Of a stretch of 40,453 nucleotides of DNA, positions 7,262 through 16,427 are shown in pieces; the first letter of the stretch is position 1; each line of letters opens with the position of its first letter. The translations under genes and the position numbers were made by a program. Origin of the DNA: URNF01 sp045594105 (GTDB lineage: Bacteria; Bacillota; Clostridia; Oscillospirales; Acutalibacteraceae); contig JAZNXY010000081.1 in the NCBI GenBank assembly GCA_045594105.1, positions 1-40,453 of the forward strand, read 5' to 3'. Below the pieces are notes generated by a model. The model was not told where the DNA came from. It saw nothing but the letters and a program-made list of their open reading frames with translations, and made no database searches.

Positions 7262-8488
7262 TTATGCGGCAGGAGCAAGCCCCTGCCCTACGCCCTCGGC
7301 GGTCTCTAACATATTCTCCGCAAAGATGGCGTAGCCCTTTGTGGGATCATTGACAAGGACGTGGGTGACGGCACCGACCAGTTTTCCGTCTTGAATGATG
7401 GGACTGCCGCTCATTCCCTGCACAATACCGCCTGTTTTTTCCACAAGGAGGGGGTCGGTAATTTTTACCACCATATTTTTGGTGGGTGACGCATCGCCAT
7501 AGCGAATTTTGACGATTTCGATATCGTAATACTGCGGTGACGTACCGTCAACGGTAGTGAGCACCTGTGCTTTTCCTTCCTTCACCTGTTGTTTCATCGC
7601 AACAGGCACCGTTTCAAAAGAAGTTTTGGGCAAATGCGACAAGGTACCGTACACACCTGTTTCAGCATTTACCGTCAAAAAGCCCAAGGTGTTATCGTAC
7701 ACCGCACCGTCCAAAGATCCTGCCGTTCCCACTTTTCCTTTTTGCACATCCAGCACTTCTGCGCCGACAATTTCGCCAGTGGAAATCGGTAATTTTTCGC
7801 CCGTATCTACGTCACACACAGCGTGTCCGAGGCCGCCGAAGATTTTACTTTTCGGCTCAAAAAAAGTTAAAATGCCGATACCTGCCGAGCTATCTCGTAC
7901 CCAAAAGCCCGAGCGGTAACGGTTTTCTGTGACCGACAGCACCGCACGATACTGCACCGAAAAGGTCAGATTATCCCGACGCACCAATAGTTCTACAGGC
8001 ATACCATCGGACTGTTCAATCAGCATACGTAATTGATCGTTGGTGCTGACCGATTGACCGCCCACCTTCAGTATCACATCCCCTACCTTCAGCCCGGCAA
8101 TCCGTGCCGGATTACAAGGGCCTGCCGCAGTATCCACATCCGAAAAACCGACTACCAACACACCGTCTGTATACATTTTGATACCAAACGGTACGCCTGC
8201 GACCACCACAACCGGCTCTTTTACAACACTTACCGCAACCTCTTTCACGGGGAATATACCAAACAGCTTTATAGAGCTATGATACATATTTCCCGATACC
8301 GCCGACACTTGAGCGGCACCATCTGCCGTTTCAGAGCTTGCCTGTAACGTACCTGTCAAGGTCAATTCCTGCCCTTCGGTGACGGTATATCTATCCGGCA
8401 TTACCTTTTCATAGTAGCAAAGATTACACCACAACACTGCGCACATTAAAAAAAGGCAACCCGTTATTTGTTTTATACATTTTCGCAA
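7262..8488 (-). CDS. spoIVB: SpoIVB serine peptidase, sporulation
   Basis: A 408-residue membrane-anchored protease of the forespore that, in Bacillus, triggers sigma-K processing; here it marks a spore former. Features: an N-terminal hydrophobic anchor (about 8-26), a PDZ domain (about 105-185, with ARIAGLKVGDVILKVGG), and an S55 peptidase domain with GGLGHAVCD (histidine) and GMSGSPIIQDG (serine, near 360). The start is TTG at 8488, after AGGAAGAAGGGGAG; no in-frame ATG fits the family. The extreme C-terminus, GVGQGLAPAA, is coded by a palindromic GTAGGGCAGGGGC...GCTCCTGCC element rather than by conserved sequence. A terminator separates it from mreB upstream; I could not see a convincing sigma-G promoter. 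Confidence 0.92.
   Translation of the reverse strand: MRKCIKQITGCLFLMCAVLWCNLCYYEKVMPDRYTVTEGQELTLTGTLQASSETADGAAQVSAVSGNMYHSSIKLFGIFPVKEVAVSVVKEPVVVVAGVPFGIKMYTDGVLVVGFSDVDTAAGPCNPARIAGLKVGDVILKVGGQSVSTNDQLRMLIEQSDGMPVELLVRRDNLTFSVQYRAVLSVTENRYRSGFWVRDSSAGIGILTFFEPKSKIFGGLGHAVCDVDTGEKLPISTGEIVGAEVLDVQKGKVGTAGSLDGAVYDNTLGFLTVNAETGVYGTLSHLPKTSFETVPVAMKQQVKEGKAQVLTTVDGTSPQYYDIEIVKIRYGDASPTKNMVVKITDPLLVEKTGGIVQGMSGSPIIQDGKLVGAVTHVLVNDPTKGYAIFAENMLETAEGVGQGLAPAA
7263..7294. repeat. Palindromic GTAGGG-type element forming the spoIVB 3' end
   Basis: On the minus strand GTAGGGCAGGGGC-TTG-CTCCTGCCGC, with arms GGCAGGGGC and GCTCCTGCC pairing apart from one mismatch. It begins with the same GCGTAGGG junction as the repeat at the end of the SpoIVB fragment near 2270. 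Confidence 0.55.
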
Positions 8489-8567
8489 AATCTCCCCTTC
8501 TTCCTGTTTTTATTGTATTCAGAAAGAGGGCTGTTATTTTTCCATTTTTCAGTCAATTTTTCTATTC

Positions 8568-8600
8568 AAAAAACAACCGCAGCAAAAAGCTGCGGTTGTT
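8568..8600 (-). terminator. Terminator after mreB
   Basis: Minus-strand stem ACAACCGCAGC / GCTGCGGTTGT with loop TTTTT, followed by a T6 run; immediately after the mreB stop. Confidence 0.85.
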
Positions 8601-8604
8601 CGCT

Positions 8605-9645
8605 TTAATTGGTTAATGATTCAGAACTTTGATATAAATATTTACCGATATCATATACACCCGAATGGAATCGATGTATATACTGCAGAGCAGATGCGGC
8701 ACCCCTTGCCACACAAGACGTGGGTTGGTCTGCCACACGACAAGGAATGCCTGTCGCCTGCGCAATCAATGTATCCATACCACGCATTTGCGCCATTCCG
8801 CCGGTCAGCAAAATGCCGTTATCATAAATATCTGATGCCAGTTCCGGTGCAGTATTTTCCAACACATTACGTACTGTATTGACAATTTCGGCAAGCGGAT
8901 CCTTCATGGCCTCCAAGATATCGGCAGAGGTAATCTCACAGGTACGAGGCAGACCACTGACGGCGTCTCTGCCCCTTGCCTGTACGGTGATATCCTCTAT
9001 ATCTAAAACCGCTTTTCCTGCCGCAATTTTCAGCTCACCTGCGGTACGTTCACCGATGACCAGCTGATGTTTTTGACGCACAAAACGTACAATTGCTTCG
9101 TCACAAGCGTCGCCTCCCACCCGTGCAGAGCAGGAAGAAGCCAAGCCCTTCAGCGAGGTAACCGCCACATCGGTAGTGCCGCCGCCAATCTCCACAATCA
9201 TACTGCCACGTGGTGCTTCTACATCAAGACCTGCACCAATAGCAGCCGCCATAGCTTCCTCAATCAGCATAACCTGACGGGCACCTGCTGCGTACATTGC
9301 TTCTAAAAAAGCACGTTGTTCCACCGCAGTGACCGATGCAGGCACGCTGACGGCCGCACGGGGTTTTACCACCTTATAGGCACACACCTTCTGCACAAAG
9401 TATTTGAGCATCATACACGCATATTCCAGGTCGGCAATGACGCCTTTTTGCAAAGGACGAACCACCGTAATAGATGCAGGTGCTCTGCCTATCATCTCGT
9501 ACGCCTCTTTGCCGCAAGCAAACATTTTACCTGTTTGTGTATCAACAGCCAAAACGGACGGTTCGTCCAGCACGACACCTTTCCCTGCGGCATAAATCAC
9601 CACCCGTGATGTGCCGAAATCTATACCGAAATCTCTATCTGTCAT
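8605..9645 (-). CDS. mreB: MreB/Mbl-family rod shape-determining protein
   Basis: A 346-residue bacterial actin that assembles under the membrane and guides cell-wall synthesis. The actin-fold ATP site is intact: phosphate-1 motif DFGTSRVVIY near residues 10-19, phosphate-2 motif EIGGGTTDVAV near 152, and adenosine motif GILLTGGMAQM near 283. Length is normal. The ATG follows AGGAG and overlaps the end of comFC by 11 bases, so it is the last gene of the recD2-comFC-mreB operon. No mreC or mreD is adjacent, so it may be an Mbl- or MreBH-like paralogue rather than the mreBCD copy. Confidence 0.9.
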   Translation of the reverse strand: MTDRDFGIDFGTSRVVIYAAGKGVVLDEPSVLAVDTQTGKMFACGKEAYEMIGRAPASITVVRPLQKGVIADLEYACMMLKYFVQKVCAYKVVKPRAAVSVPASVTAVEQRAFLEAMYAAGARQVMLIEEAMAAAIGAGLDVEAPRGSMIVEIGGGTTDVAVTSLKGLASSCSARVGGDACDEAIVRFVRQKHQLVIGERTAGELKIAAGKAVLDIEDITVQARGRDAVSGLPRTCEITSADILEAMKDPLAEIVNTVRNVLENTAPELASDIYDNGILLTGGMAQMRGMDTLIAQATGIPCRVADQPTSCVARGAASALQYIHRFHSGVYDIGKYLYQSSESLTN

Positions 9646-10399
9646 TCGTTTTCTCCTGTCTCTTTTGTCTCATCAATCGCTCTATCTCATTCTCTTTTTT
9701 CTTGTTTTCCGAAACTGCAACGGTCAGTACATACACCGCTTTTGCACCATATATTTTCAGCATCTTAACACATTCGTTGGTAGTGGCTGCCGTTGTTACC
9801 ACGTCATCTATCAACAAAATCTGTTTTCCTTTTACGACCAACCCGTCTATCACATCAAACACGCCCAGCATATTGGCGGCACGTGCAGCACCGTACTGTG
9901 ATTTTTGCGGTTTGGTATATATGCTTTTCTTCAAGAGCGAAGCAAACGGCACGTGTAATGCGGCAGCAACCGCTTTCGCCATAGGTTTCACCTGATCAAA
10001 GCCCCGTTTTGCCTCATTTCGAGGATGCATTGGCACCGCTGTTACAAGATCGATGGTTTTATCCGCATATGCAAGATATGCGGTTTCCAGCAGCTCCGAC
10101 ACAAAGAAAGCGGTGCGGTCAGCGTCCTCTATTCGCTTGTAACGCAATATGGCCTCTTGTACCATATCTTTATAGTAGAAAGGTGCGGCAATACCGTCGC
10201 CCAGCAACGTGGTTATCTTACATGCACATTGTTCTTTTCCTCTGCCGCACTTGTTACACCGTTTTTGTTCGACACGTGGCAAATCAGACGTGCGACAGCT
10301 TGTACACAACGGTCTGTCCGCACGTGCGATCACCTCGTCACACAAAGCACAACGTGGCGGAAAGAGCAAATCCAAAATCCAAGCAAAAAGTTTTTTCAA
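9635..10399 (-). CDS. comFC: ComF-family amidophosphoribosyltransferase-like protein
   Basis: A ComFC-type protein of about 254 residues, cytoplasmic, linked in other bacteria to DNA uptake and recombination. An N-terminal zinc-ribbon region has paired cysteines (CALC, CTSC, CNKCG, CAC) and the C-terminal phosphoribosyltransferase fold has the PRPP loop ILLIDDVVTTAAT near residue 215. I place the start at TTG 10397-10399, because GAGGG stands 8 bases before it and the recD2 stop (10401-10403) is just upstream, which fits coupled translation; another TTG at 10417 lacks a ribosome binding site. The C-terminal tail is highly charged (KKKENEIERL). Confidence 0.85.
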   Translation of the reverse strand: MKKLFAWILDLLFPPRCALCDEVIARADRPLCTSCRTSDLPRVEQKRCNKCGRGKEQCACKITTLLGDGIAAPFYYKDMVQEAILRYKRIEDADRTAFFVSELLETAYLAYADKTIDLVTAVPMHPRNEAKRGFDQVKPMAKAVAAALHVPFASLLKKSIYTKPQKSQYGAARAANMLGVFDVIDGLVVKGKQILLIDDVVTTAATTNECVKMLKIYGAKAVYVLTVAVSENKKKENEIERLMRQKRQEKTNDR

Positions 10400-10400
10400 A

Positions 10401-12605
10401 TCAGCAGCCCTCTGCAATTAAAAAATGTTTCAATCCCGTGTAGCGCAAGGTTTTGCGATCGTTTTCCACCATTGCGAGTAACGTTTCTTCATCACCGACC
10501 ATAATGAGCAATTTTTTTGCTCGGGTAATGGCGGTATACAACAAGTTGCGGTAACACAGTTGTTTTTGCTGACGGAACATAATAAGCACCACCGCATCAA
10601 ACTCACTGCCCTGACTTTTGTGCACGGTAATCGCATACGCCAGTTCCAGATCCTTCAAATCCTCTTTTGTATACAGTGCCACACGGTTATCATACCGCAC
10701 CGACACCGTTTCATCCCGACTATTTATCTTTTCAAGCACGCCGATGTCACCGTTAAACACACCGTTGCCGACCTCACCGTCGTCTTTGGTCCAGGTAATA
10801 TCATAATTGTTATGATTATGCATCACCTTATCGCCAACACGCAGTAAAAGGTTGCCGTTTTTCAGTTCCGCCTTGCTTTCTTCCGGCGGATTCAGCAACG
10901 CTTGCAAGCGAGCATTCAATTCAACCGTACCCAATTCATTGCGTCTGCCGGGGCAAAGCACCTGCACACCGTTCCAGCAAGACAATCCATACGTTTCGGG
11001 AATACGGCGTTGACACAGATCTAAAACCGTTTCTTCTACGGTGCGATTGGTACTACGTTTCAAAAAGAAGAAATCGCCGTCTTTGTCATTGGTTTCGGGT
11101 GATTTTCCTTCCAGAACGGCATGTGCACCTGCCACGATACGACTTTTCAGAGATTGTCGAAAAATTTCCGTTAACTGTACCACCGGTATCACTCCGCAGG
11201 ACAGCAAGCTTTGTAAAACACTGCCCGCACCAACCGACGGTAACTGATCCGCATCCCCCACCAGAATCAATCGACATTCCGGACGCAAAGCACGCAGCAG
11301 TTTTTCGAACAGGATAGTGTCCACCATGGATACTTCATCCACAATAACCACATCCGCATCCAACGGGTTTTTCTCATCCCGTGCGAAGCACAGCTCATCC
11401 TCATCGCTCCACTGCACTTCCAACATACGATGTAATGTTTTTGCTTCCCGTTCGGTCAGTTCGGTCATACGTTTTGCCGCACGACCTGTAGGCGCCGCTA
11501 AAATCACACTTTCGCCCAAGGATTCCAACAGCGCTATCATACCCCGCACAGCAGTGGTTTTACCTGTACCGGGGCGGCCTGTCAGAATAAGCAACCGATT
11601 TTCCGCAGACGCCTGTAAAGCTTCACGTTGCTGTTTTTCATACTGTATATGTAACGATTTCTCGATTTTCTCGATCTTTTCGTCAATATTCGACACGGTG
11701 GGTGTCAATGCTGTCATTTTACGTGTGCGATGTGCAATATACTTTTCTGCCATATAGTAATGCAACAAAAACACAAATGTACGCCCGTTCAGATCATCTG
11801 CAATCACCGTACCGCATTCTTCCATTTCCTTTAAAACACGGGCCGTATCTTCTTCCTCTGCACCAAGCATACCTGCTGTGGCAGTAATCAATTTATCCTC
11901 CGGCAAACAAGTGTGTCCGTTACCGAGATTATGACGTAACACATACAAAATACCCGCTTCAATGCGGTGCGGCGTATTTTCAGTGCCGTACATCGCCGCC
12001 GCTATACGATCAGCACGCTCAAACGGTATCGAAAGACCGCTGTTACACAGCACATACGGATTTTCTTTGATACAACGCACCGAGGAGATGCCAAAACGTT
12101 TCCAGCAGCGTACCGCTTCGCTTTGGGTTAATCCATAGGTAGCAAAGGTAAGCATCAATTCCCGAAGACCGCTCTGTGCACTGAACTCTTCGCCCAGCTT
12201 CTTCGCCTTTTCCCGGGTAATACCACGCACCTCCGCCAGTCGCAGCGGTTCCTCCTCCAAAATACGCAAAGTATCCTCACCAAACTTATCTACCACTCGT
12301 GCGGCGGTAGCAGGGCCAATACCACGTACCGCACCCGATGACAGATACCGCAAAATAGCAATGGTATCGGTTGGCAAACGAGAAGAGTGGCTTTCCATAC
12401 GGAATTGGTGACCAAACTGTGCGTGTTCCACCCACTCGCCCTGCATAAACAGTTCTTCGCCTACATGCACATCAGCGAAGGTGCCGACCACCTTTTCCAA
12501 TTCGCCGTCAGCGGTTACCAGATCGATAACCGTCCAACCGTTATCGGGATTGCGGAAAACTACACGTTCGACCGTTCCGTTTAATTGTGCTTTTAAGTTT
12601 TCCAT
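10401..12605 (-). CDS. recD2: ATP-dependent RecD2-type DNA helicase
   Basis: A 734-residue 5'-3' superfamily 1B helicase acting alone (no RecBC), involved in replication fork and repair work. Order: N-terminal OB-like domain (1-85), helix-hairpin-helix region (about 95-200, with GIGPATAARVV), Walker A GRPGTGKTTAVRG near 345, Walker B VIVDEVSMVD near 425, and the C-terminal UvrD-like motif AITVHKSQGSEFD near 665 followed by LLYTAITRAK. Length is normal for RecD2. The ATG follows AAAGGAGGGATTGT. It follows a small membrane protein gene by 31 bases and leads comFC-mreB. Confidence 0.93.
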   Translation of the reverse strand: MENLKAQLNGTVERVVFRNPDNGWTVIDLVTADGELEKVVGTFADVHVGEELFMQGEWVEHAQFGHQFRMESHSSRLPTDTIAILRYLSSGAVRGIGPATAARVVDKFGEDTLRILEEEPLRLAEVRGITREKAKKLGEEFSAQSGLRELMLTFATYGLTQSEAVRCWKRFGISSVRCIKENPYVLCNSGLSIPFERADRIAAAMYGTENTPHRIEAGILYVLRHNLGNGHTCLPEDKLITATAGMLGAEEEDTARVLKEMEECGTVIADDLNGRTFVFLLHYYMAEKYIAHRTRKMTALTPTVSNIDEKIEKIEKSLHIQYEKQQREALQASAENRLLILTGRPGTGKTTAVRGMIALLESLGESVILAAPTGRAAKRMTELTEREAKTLHRMLEVQWSDEDELCFARDEKNPLDADVVIVDEVSMVDTILFEKLLRALRPECRLILVGDADQLPSVGAGSVLQSLLSCGVIPVVQLTEIFRQSLKSRIVAGAHAVLEGKSPETNDKDGDFFFLKRSTNRTVEETVLDLCQRRIPETYGLSCWNGVQVLCPGRRNELGTVELNARLQALLNPPEESKAELKNGNLLLRVGDKVMHNHNNYDITWTKDDGEVGNGVFNGDIGVLEKINSRDETVSVRYDNRVALYTKEDLKDLELAYAITVHKSQGSEFDAVVLIMFRQQKQLCYRNLLYTAITRAKKLLIMVGDEETLLAMVENDRKTLRYTGLKHFLIAEGC

Positions 12606-12636
12606 ACAATCCCTCCTTTTTTCACTTTACCTTATA

Positions 12637-12981
12637 TTATACTGTATCTTCTCCGTAAATGCAATTCTCTTCGACAAAAAATTGTGCATCCAACAAACGC
12701 ACATCCCGCCTGTCGCAGCAGAGACGCTTTACAACCTCTTTTTCGCTGTCAGAAACACCATTATCCACCAACAGCAAAACATCGCCCTTGCCTGCTTTGG
12801 CACGAAAATACCGCACAATTTGTTCGCAATTACAGGTGTCCTCGCGTAAATACACCACCGAGAAACTATTCAACGGTTTTTCGGGGCGTAAAATGAGCAA
12901 TGTCAGGCGATGCAAAAGACAAGCAATCCCATACAAAGCCAGCAGCAATACAACAGAAAATGCCAACCCTTCCAACATCAT
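12637..12981 (-). CDS. Small membrane protein, function unknown
   Basis: A 114-residue protein that I do not recognise. The start at ATG 12979-12981 is set by AAAGGAGTGACT just upstream. An N-terminal transmembrane helix (about 4-27) is followed by a basic stretch and a cytosolic domain of about 75 residues with FSVVYLREDT, GDVLLLVDNGVSDSEKE and paired cysteines (CNC, CC). The alternation of beta strand and helix predicted from VVYL and VLLLVDNG resembles a small Rossmann-like half domain, but no catalytic motif is visible. It is the first gene before recD2 and lies just after the ispH/S1 terminator. Confidence 0.7.
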   Translation of the reverse strand: MMLEGLAFSVVLLLALYGIACLLHRLTLLILRPEKPLNSFSVVYLREDTCNCEQIVRYFRAKAGKGDVLLLVDNGVSDSEKEVVKRLCCDRRDVRLLDAQFFVEENCIYGEDTV

Positions 12982-13029
12982 AGTCACTCCTTTGTATTCC
13001 CAACCTATTCCACAGCACCTGTCCATGTG

Positions 13030-13068
13030 AAAAAGAAAAGGGACGATATCATACGATACCGTCCCTTA
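13030..13068 (-). terminator. Terminator after ispH/S1
   Basis: Minus-strand stem AAGGGACG / CGTCCCTT with a T-rich tail TTTTCTTTTTC, about 10 bases after the fusion gene's stop. Confidence 0.8.
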
Positions 13069-13076
13069 CTTGTGAC

Positions 13077-15113
13077 TTATTCAGCGTCTTCTGCAGCGTC
13101 CTCAGCGGGTGCTTCTTCAGCAACAACCTCTTCGGTTTCTTCTACAGCAGCCGGCTCGAGCAGAGCACGGATGGACAAGCTGATACGTTTGTTTTCGAAG
13201 TCAATGTTGGTGATCTTCGCCTTAACTTCCTGACCAACCTTCAGTTCATCCTGCGGCTTGTCGATGCGGCGATCAGCAATCTGAGAAATATGAATCAGAC
13301 CGTCAATACCGGGGATGATCTGTGCGAACGCACCGAAAGCGGTCATACCGACAACCTTCGCATCCACAACATCATCCACATTGTAGTTGGCTTTGAAAAT
13401 TTCCCACGGATTGTCTTCTGCTTTACGATAGCCCAAGGAAATCTTTCTCTTTTCAGCATCCAGTTCACGGATATAAACGGTAACGGTATCGCCAACGTTT
13501 ACAACCTCGGAAGGATGCTTGATGCGGCTCCAGGAGAGCTCGGAAATGTGGATCATACCATCCACACCGCCCAGGTCAACAAACGCACCGTAAGAGGTCA
13601 AAGACTTGACGGTACCGGTGTATTCCTGGCCAACCTCCAGCTTGCTCCACAAAGCTGCTTCCTGCTCTTTACGTTCCTCACGGGCAACCAGACGAATGGA
13701 AGCTACCGCACGGCGACGAGAGGTGTTAATTTCGATAACCTTAAAACGAACGGTCTGACCTTTCAAAGGGGTGAGATCTTCCATGCGAGAAATGGAAGCA
13801 TGAGACGCGGGTACGAATACACGCACACCGTTGGTCACAACGAGGACGCCACCTTTGATAACTTCGGTCACGGTGCCTTCCAGCACTTCACCGGACGCTT
13901 CTGCTTCCACAACAGTGTTCCAGCCCTTAAGGGAGTCTACACGTTTTTTGGAAAGCATAATGGTGCCTTCCTGGTCGTTAGTACGCATAATGAGCAATTC
14001 CAGCTCATCGCCTACTTTAACCACGTCGGCGGGATTTGCATTGGGATCTGCGGAAAGTTCTTCCGCGGGGATGTAACCGGTCTGTTTGCGGCCGATAACC
14101 TCTACCTGCACCTCATTGGGCGCAATGCTGACAACCAGACCGCGGACTTTATCATCAGTAGGATTCTGGAAAGTAGCGTCGATTGCTCTCTCGTACTCTT
14201 CAGAAGTCATTTCCTCAAATGCACTTTCGCTGGTGGTGTCGACAGCCTCTGCTGCCACGATTTTCTTTTCTTCGGACATGATGGTTTGTACCTCCTTTAT
14301 GATATCGGCAGGCGTCGAAGCTCCTGCGGTCAGTCCTACACACCGCACACCGCCAAACTGTTCCATATCCAGCTCCGCAGCCGTCTCCACCAAAACCGTG
14401 GGACAGTTGACGGCACAGACATCAAACAGCTTCGCCGTGTTGGAACTTTGTCTTCCGCCGACTATGACCATTTTATCACATTGCTGTGACAATGCAATGG
14501 CCTCGTTCTGCCTTTCGGCAGTCGCATTGCATATTGTATCAAAAATTAATGGGTTTGTATAGTGTTTTTTTAATATTTCCGCACATTTTTTCCAAGAAAT
14601 TGTGTTGTAGGTGGTCTGTGCCACCATAATCACGGTATCATCCGACGTGATTCCGCTTTTTCCGAGCTTTTCTGCCAATTCTTCGGGGGTAGAAAACACC
14701 GTATAGGCACCCTCACAATGACCGCAAATACCCATAACCTCGGGATGACCGGCATTACCTGCAATATACACGTGATATCCTTCACGGGATTTTTCCGCTA
14801 CAATGCGGTGGATTTTGCTAACAAACGGACAGGTTGCATCATACATCCGTACACCGCATGCAGCAATTTCATCGTATACACTTTTCGGAACACCGTGTGA
14901 GCGAATCACAAGCACGGTATCCTTATCCACCTCGTGCGGACTTTCCACAATGGTTACACCACGTTTTTGTAATTTTTCCACCAATTGCGGATTGTGAATG
15001 ATGGGGCCTAAGGTTGCCACCTTCTCCCCTGCATCCAAAAGATCGTACACCGCATTTACCGCTTTATTTACGCCAAAGCAAAACCCTGCGGATTTTGCGA
15101 GTAAAACCTGCAT
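13077..15113 (-). CDS. ispH: IspH (HMBPP reductase) fused to ribosomal protein S1 domains
   Basis: A 678-residue two-part protein. Residues 1-285 are IspH/LytB, the [4Fe-4S] enzyme that makes isopentenyl and dimethylallyl diphosphate in the last step of the MEP pathway; cluster cysteines are in GFCFGV (12), ATCPFV (about 95) and ICNATAERQ (about 194). Residues from about 320 onward hold four S1 RNA-binding repeats, with GYIPAEELS, FVPASHAS, YGAFVDLGGVDGMIHISELS and FGAFAQIIPGIDGLIHISQI, then an acidic tail. Such IspH-S1 fusions are known in Clostridia. It lies 1 base after plsC with only a weak ribosome binding site, so translation is probably coupled. Confidence 0.93.
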   Translation of the reverse strand: MQVLLAKSAGFCFGVNKAVNAVYDLLDAGEKVATLGPIIHNPQLVEKLQKRGVTIVESPHEVDKDTVLVIRSHGVPKSVYDEIAACGVRMYDATCPFVSKIHRIVAEKSREGYHVYIAGNAGHPEVMGICGHCEGAYTVFSTPEELAEKLGKSGITSDDTVIMVAQTTYNTISWKKCAEILKKHYTNPLIFDTICNATAERQNEAIALSQQCDKMVIVGGRQSSNTAKLFDVCAVNCPTVLVETAAELDMEQFGGVRCVGLTAGASTPADIIKEVQTIMSEEKKIVAAEAVDTTSESAFEEMTSEEYERAIDATFQNPTDDKVRGLVVSIAPNEVQVEVIGRKQTGYIPAEELSADPNANPADVVKVGDELELLIMRTNDQEGTIMLSKKRVDSLKGWNTVVEAEASGEVLEGTVTEVIKGGVLVVTNGVRVFVPASHASISRMEDLTPLKGQTVRFKVIEINTSRRRAVASIRLVAREERKEQEAALWSKLEVGQEYTGTVKSLTSYGAFVDLGGVDGMIHISELSWSRIKHPSEVVNVGDTVTVYIRELDAEKRKISLGYRKAEDNPWEIFKANYNVDDVVDAKVVGMTAFGAFAQIIPGIDGLIHISQIADRRIDKPQDELKVGQEVKAKITNIDFENKRISLSIRALLEPAAVEETEEVVAEEAPAEDAAEDAE

Positions 15114-15114
15114 C

Positions 15115-15744
15115 TTATCTACCGCCGTTCATTTCATTTTCAATCAGTGAATCAATGCTATCCATAATCATACGGGAAGCATGACGCAGCTTGGGATGTT
15201 CTTCATTAACCACCTGTAAATCCTCCGATGTCAGCGGCTTACCAAACACCAGAGTTGTACGGCGAAACGCACGCACGTGAAAATCCTTGGTCACAAGGCA
15301 GGCGGGCACGACCGTCGCACCGGTACGTGCGGCAATCAGTGCAGCACCCGATTTCGGTTTTCCGAGCTCACGTGACCGCACACAGGTGCCTTGCGGAAAA
15401 ATACCCAGTATCTCGCCGTTATTAACCAAATCAAAAGCGTGATTTACCGCAGTCATATCCCCTTTGCCGCGTTCCACGGGAAAGGCACCCATAACATTAC
15501 CCAGTATCCAGGCAACAAACTTGCTTTTAAACAATTCCGCTTTTGCCATATAATACACCGGGCGTTTTTGTCCCATCAGTACAAATACAGGGTCTACAAC
15601 AGAGATGTGATTACAGCAAATAATCAAACCCTTGCCCTCTTGTGACTTGAGATTTTCAAGACCTTTTACACGATACGGAAAAATCAGCTTAAACAGCGGA
15701 CGAATAACCGTCAATAAAAAACCTCTTAAAGAATGTTGTTTCAT
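15115..15744 (-). CDS. plsC: 1-acyl-sn-glycerol-3-phosphate acyltransferase
   Basis: A 209-residue membrane-associated acyltransferase that adds the second acyl chain to lysophosphatidic acid, giving phosphatidic acid. The HX4D catalytic motif is NHISVVDP (about 46-53) and the substrate motif FPQGTC (about 115-120) is the family's FPEGTRS in altered form. An N-terminal hydrophobic segment (LRGFLLTVIRPLFKLIFPY) fits membrane attachment. The ATG overlaps the cmk stop in an ATGA junction, so the two are translationally coupled in the cmk-plsC-ispH operon common in Clostridia. Confidence 0.9.
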   Translation of the reverse strand: MKQHSLRGFLLTVIRPLFKLIFPYRVKGLENLKSQEGKGLIICCNHISVVDPVFVLMGQKRPVYYMAKAELFKSKFVAWILGNVMGAFPVERGKGDMTAVNHAFDLVNNGEILGIFPQGTCVRSRELGKPKSGAALIAARTGATVVPACLVTKDFHVRAFRRTTLVFGKPLTSEDLQVVNEEHPKLRHASRMIMDSIDSLIENEMNGGR

Positions 15745-16412
15745 TGCAGCCGTTCCTTCACAATGGATTTTAACAGCTCTACCGATTGCTCAAGGGTAAT
15801 GTCACTGGTATCTGCCAAAACGGCATCTTCCGCCTGCTTGAGCGGAGCTGTCTCACGATGCGTATCGTTATAATCACGCTGTTTCATATCAGCAAGCACC
15901 TCTTCGTAGGTGGCAGGATCACCTTTTTCCTGCAATTCGATAAAACGGCGACGTGCACGTGCCTCGGGAGAAGCGGTGAGGAAAATCTTGACGTCTGCCC
16001 ACGGCAAAACCACCGTACCGATATCTCTGCCATCCATAATCACGTTGTTGGTTTTTGCCATATTCTGCTGCAAATCAAACAAGAACTGTCTGACCGCAGG
16101 AATCGCAGACACGGTAGAAGCCGCCATAGATACCGCAGGTGTGCGGATACAACCGCTTACATTCTCTCCGTTAAGCATAACCTGCTGTTCACCGTTCACA
16201 AACTGCAACGATACCTCAACATTAGGCAGCTGTGCCACCACAGCTTCCGCATCATCGGGAGAAACACCGTGTTCCAACATATAATACCCTACCGCGCGGT
16301 ATAATGCACCGGTGTCTACGTAAATATACTGTAACTCCTTCGCCAAAATACGTGCAATAGTGCTTTTTCCCGCTCCTGCAGGACCGTCAATAGCAATAGC
16401 AACTGTTTTCAT
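15741..16412 (-). CDS. cmk: Cytidylate kinase
   Basis: A 223-residue cytoplasmic kinase that phosphorylates CMP and dCMP. The P-loop GPAGAGKSTIARILA (about 9-23), the YVDTGALYRAV substrate segment (about 31-41) and the MDGRDIGTVVLP motif (about 125-136) are all present, and length is normal. The ATG follows AAGGAG. It sits between the HI0933-type flavoprotein and plsC, the usual clostridial order. Confidence 0.95.
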   Translation of the reverse strand: MKTVAIAIDGPAGAGKSTIARILAKELQYIYVDTGALYRAVGYYMLEHGVSPDDAEAVVAQLPNVEVSLQFVNGEQQVMLNGENVSGCIRTPAVSMAASTVSAIPAVRQFLFDLQQNMAKTNNVIMDGRDIGTVVLPWADVKIFLTASPEARARRRFIELQEKGDPATYEEVLADMKQRDYNDTHRETAPLKQAEDAVLADTSDITLEQSVELLKSIVKERLQ

Positions 16413-16427
16413 ACTTCTTCTCCTTCT

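Noticed and set aside
8489..8567. Sigma-G promoter for spoIVB
   Set aside because: A GAATA-like box exists but no matching -10 box at the right distance, so I do not list one.
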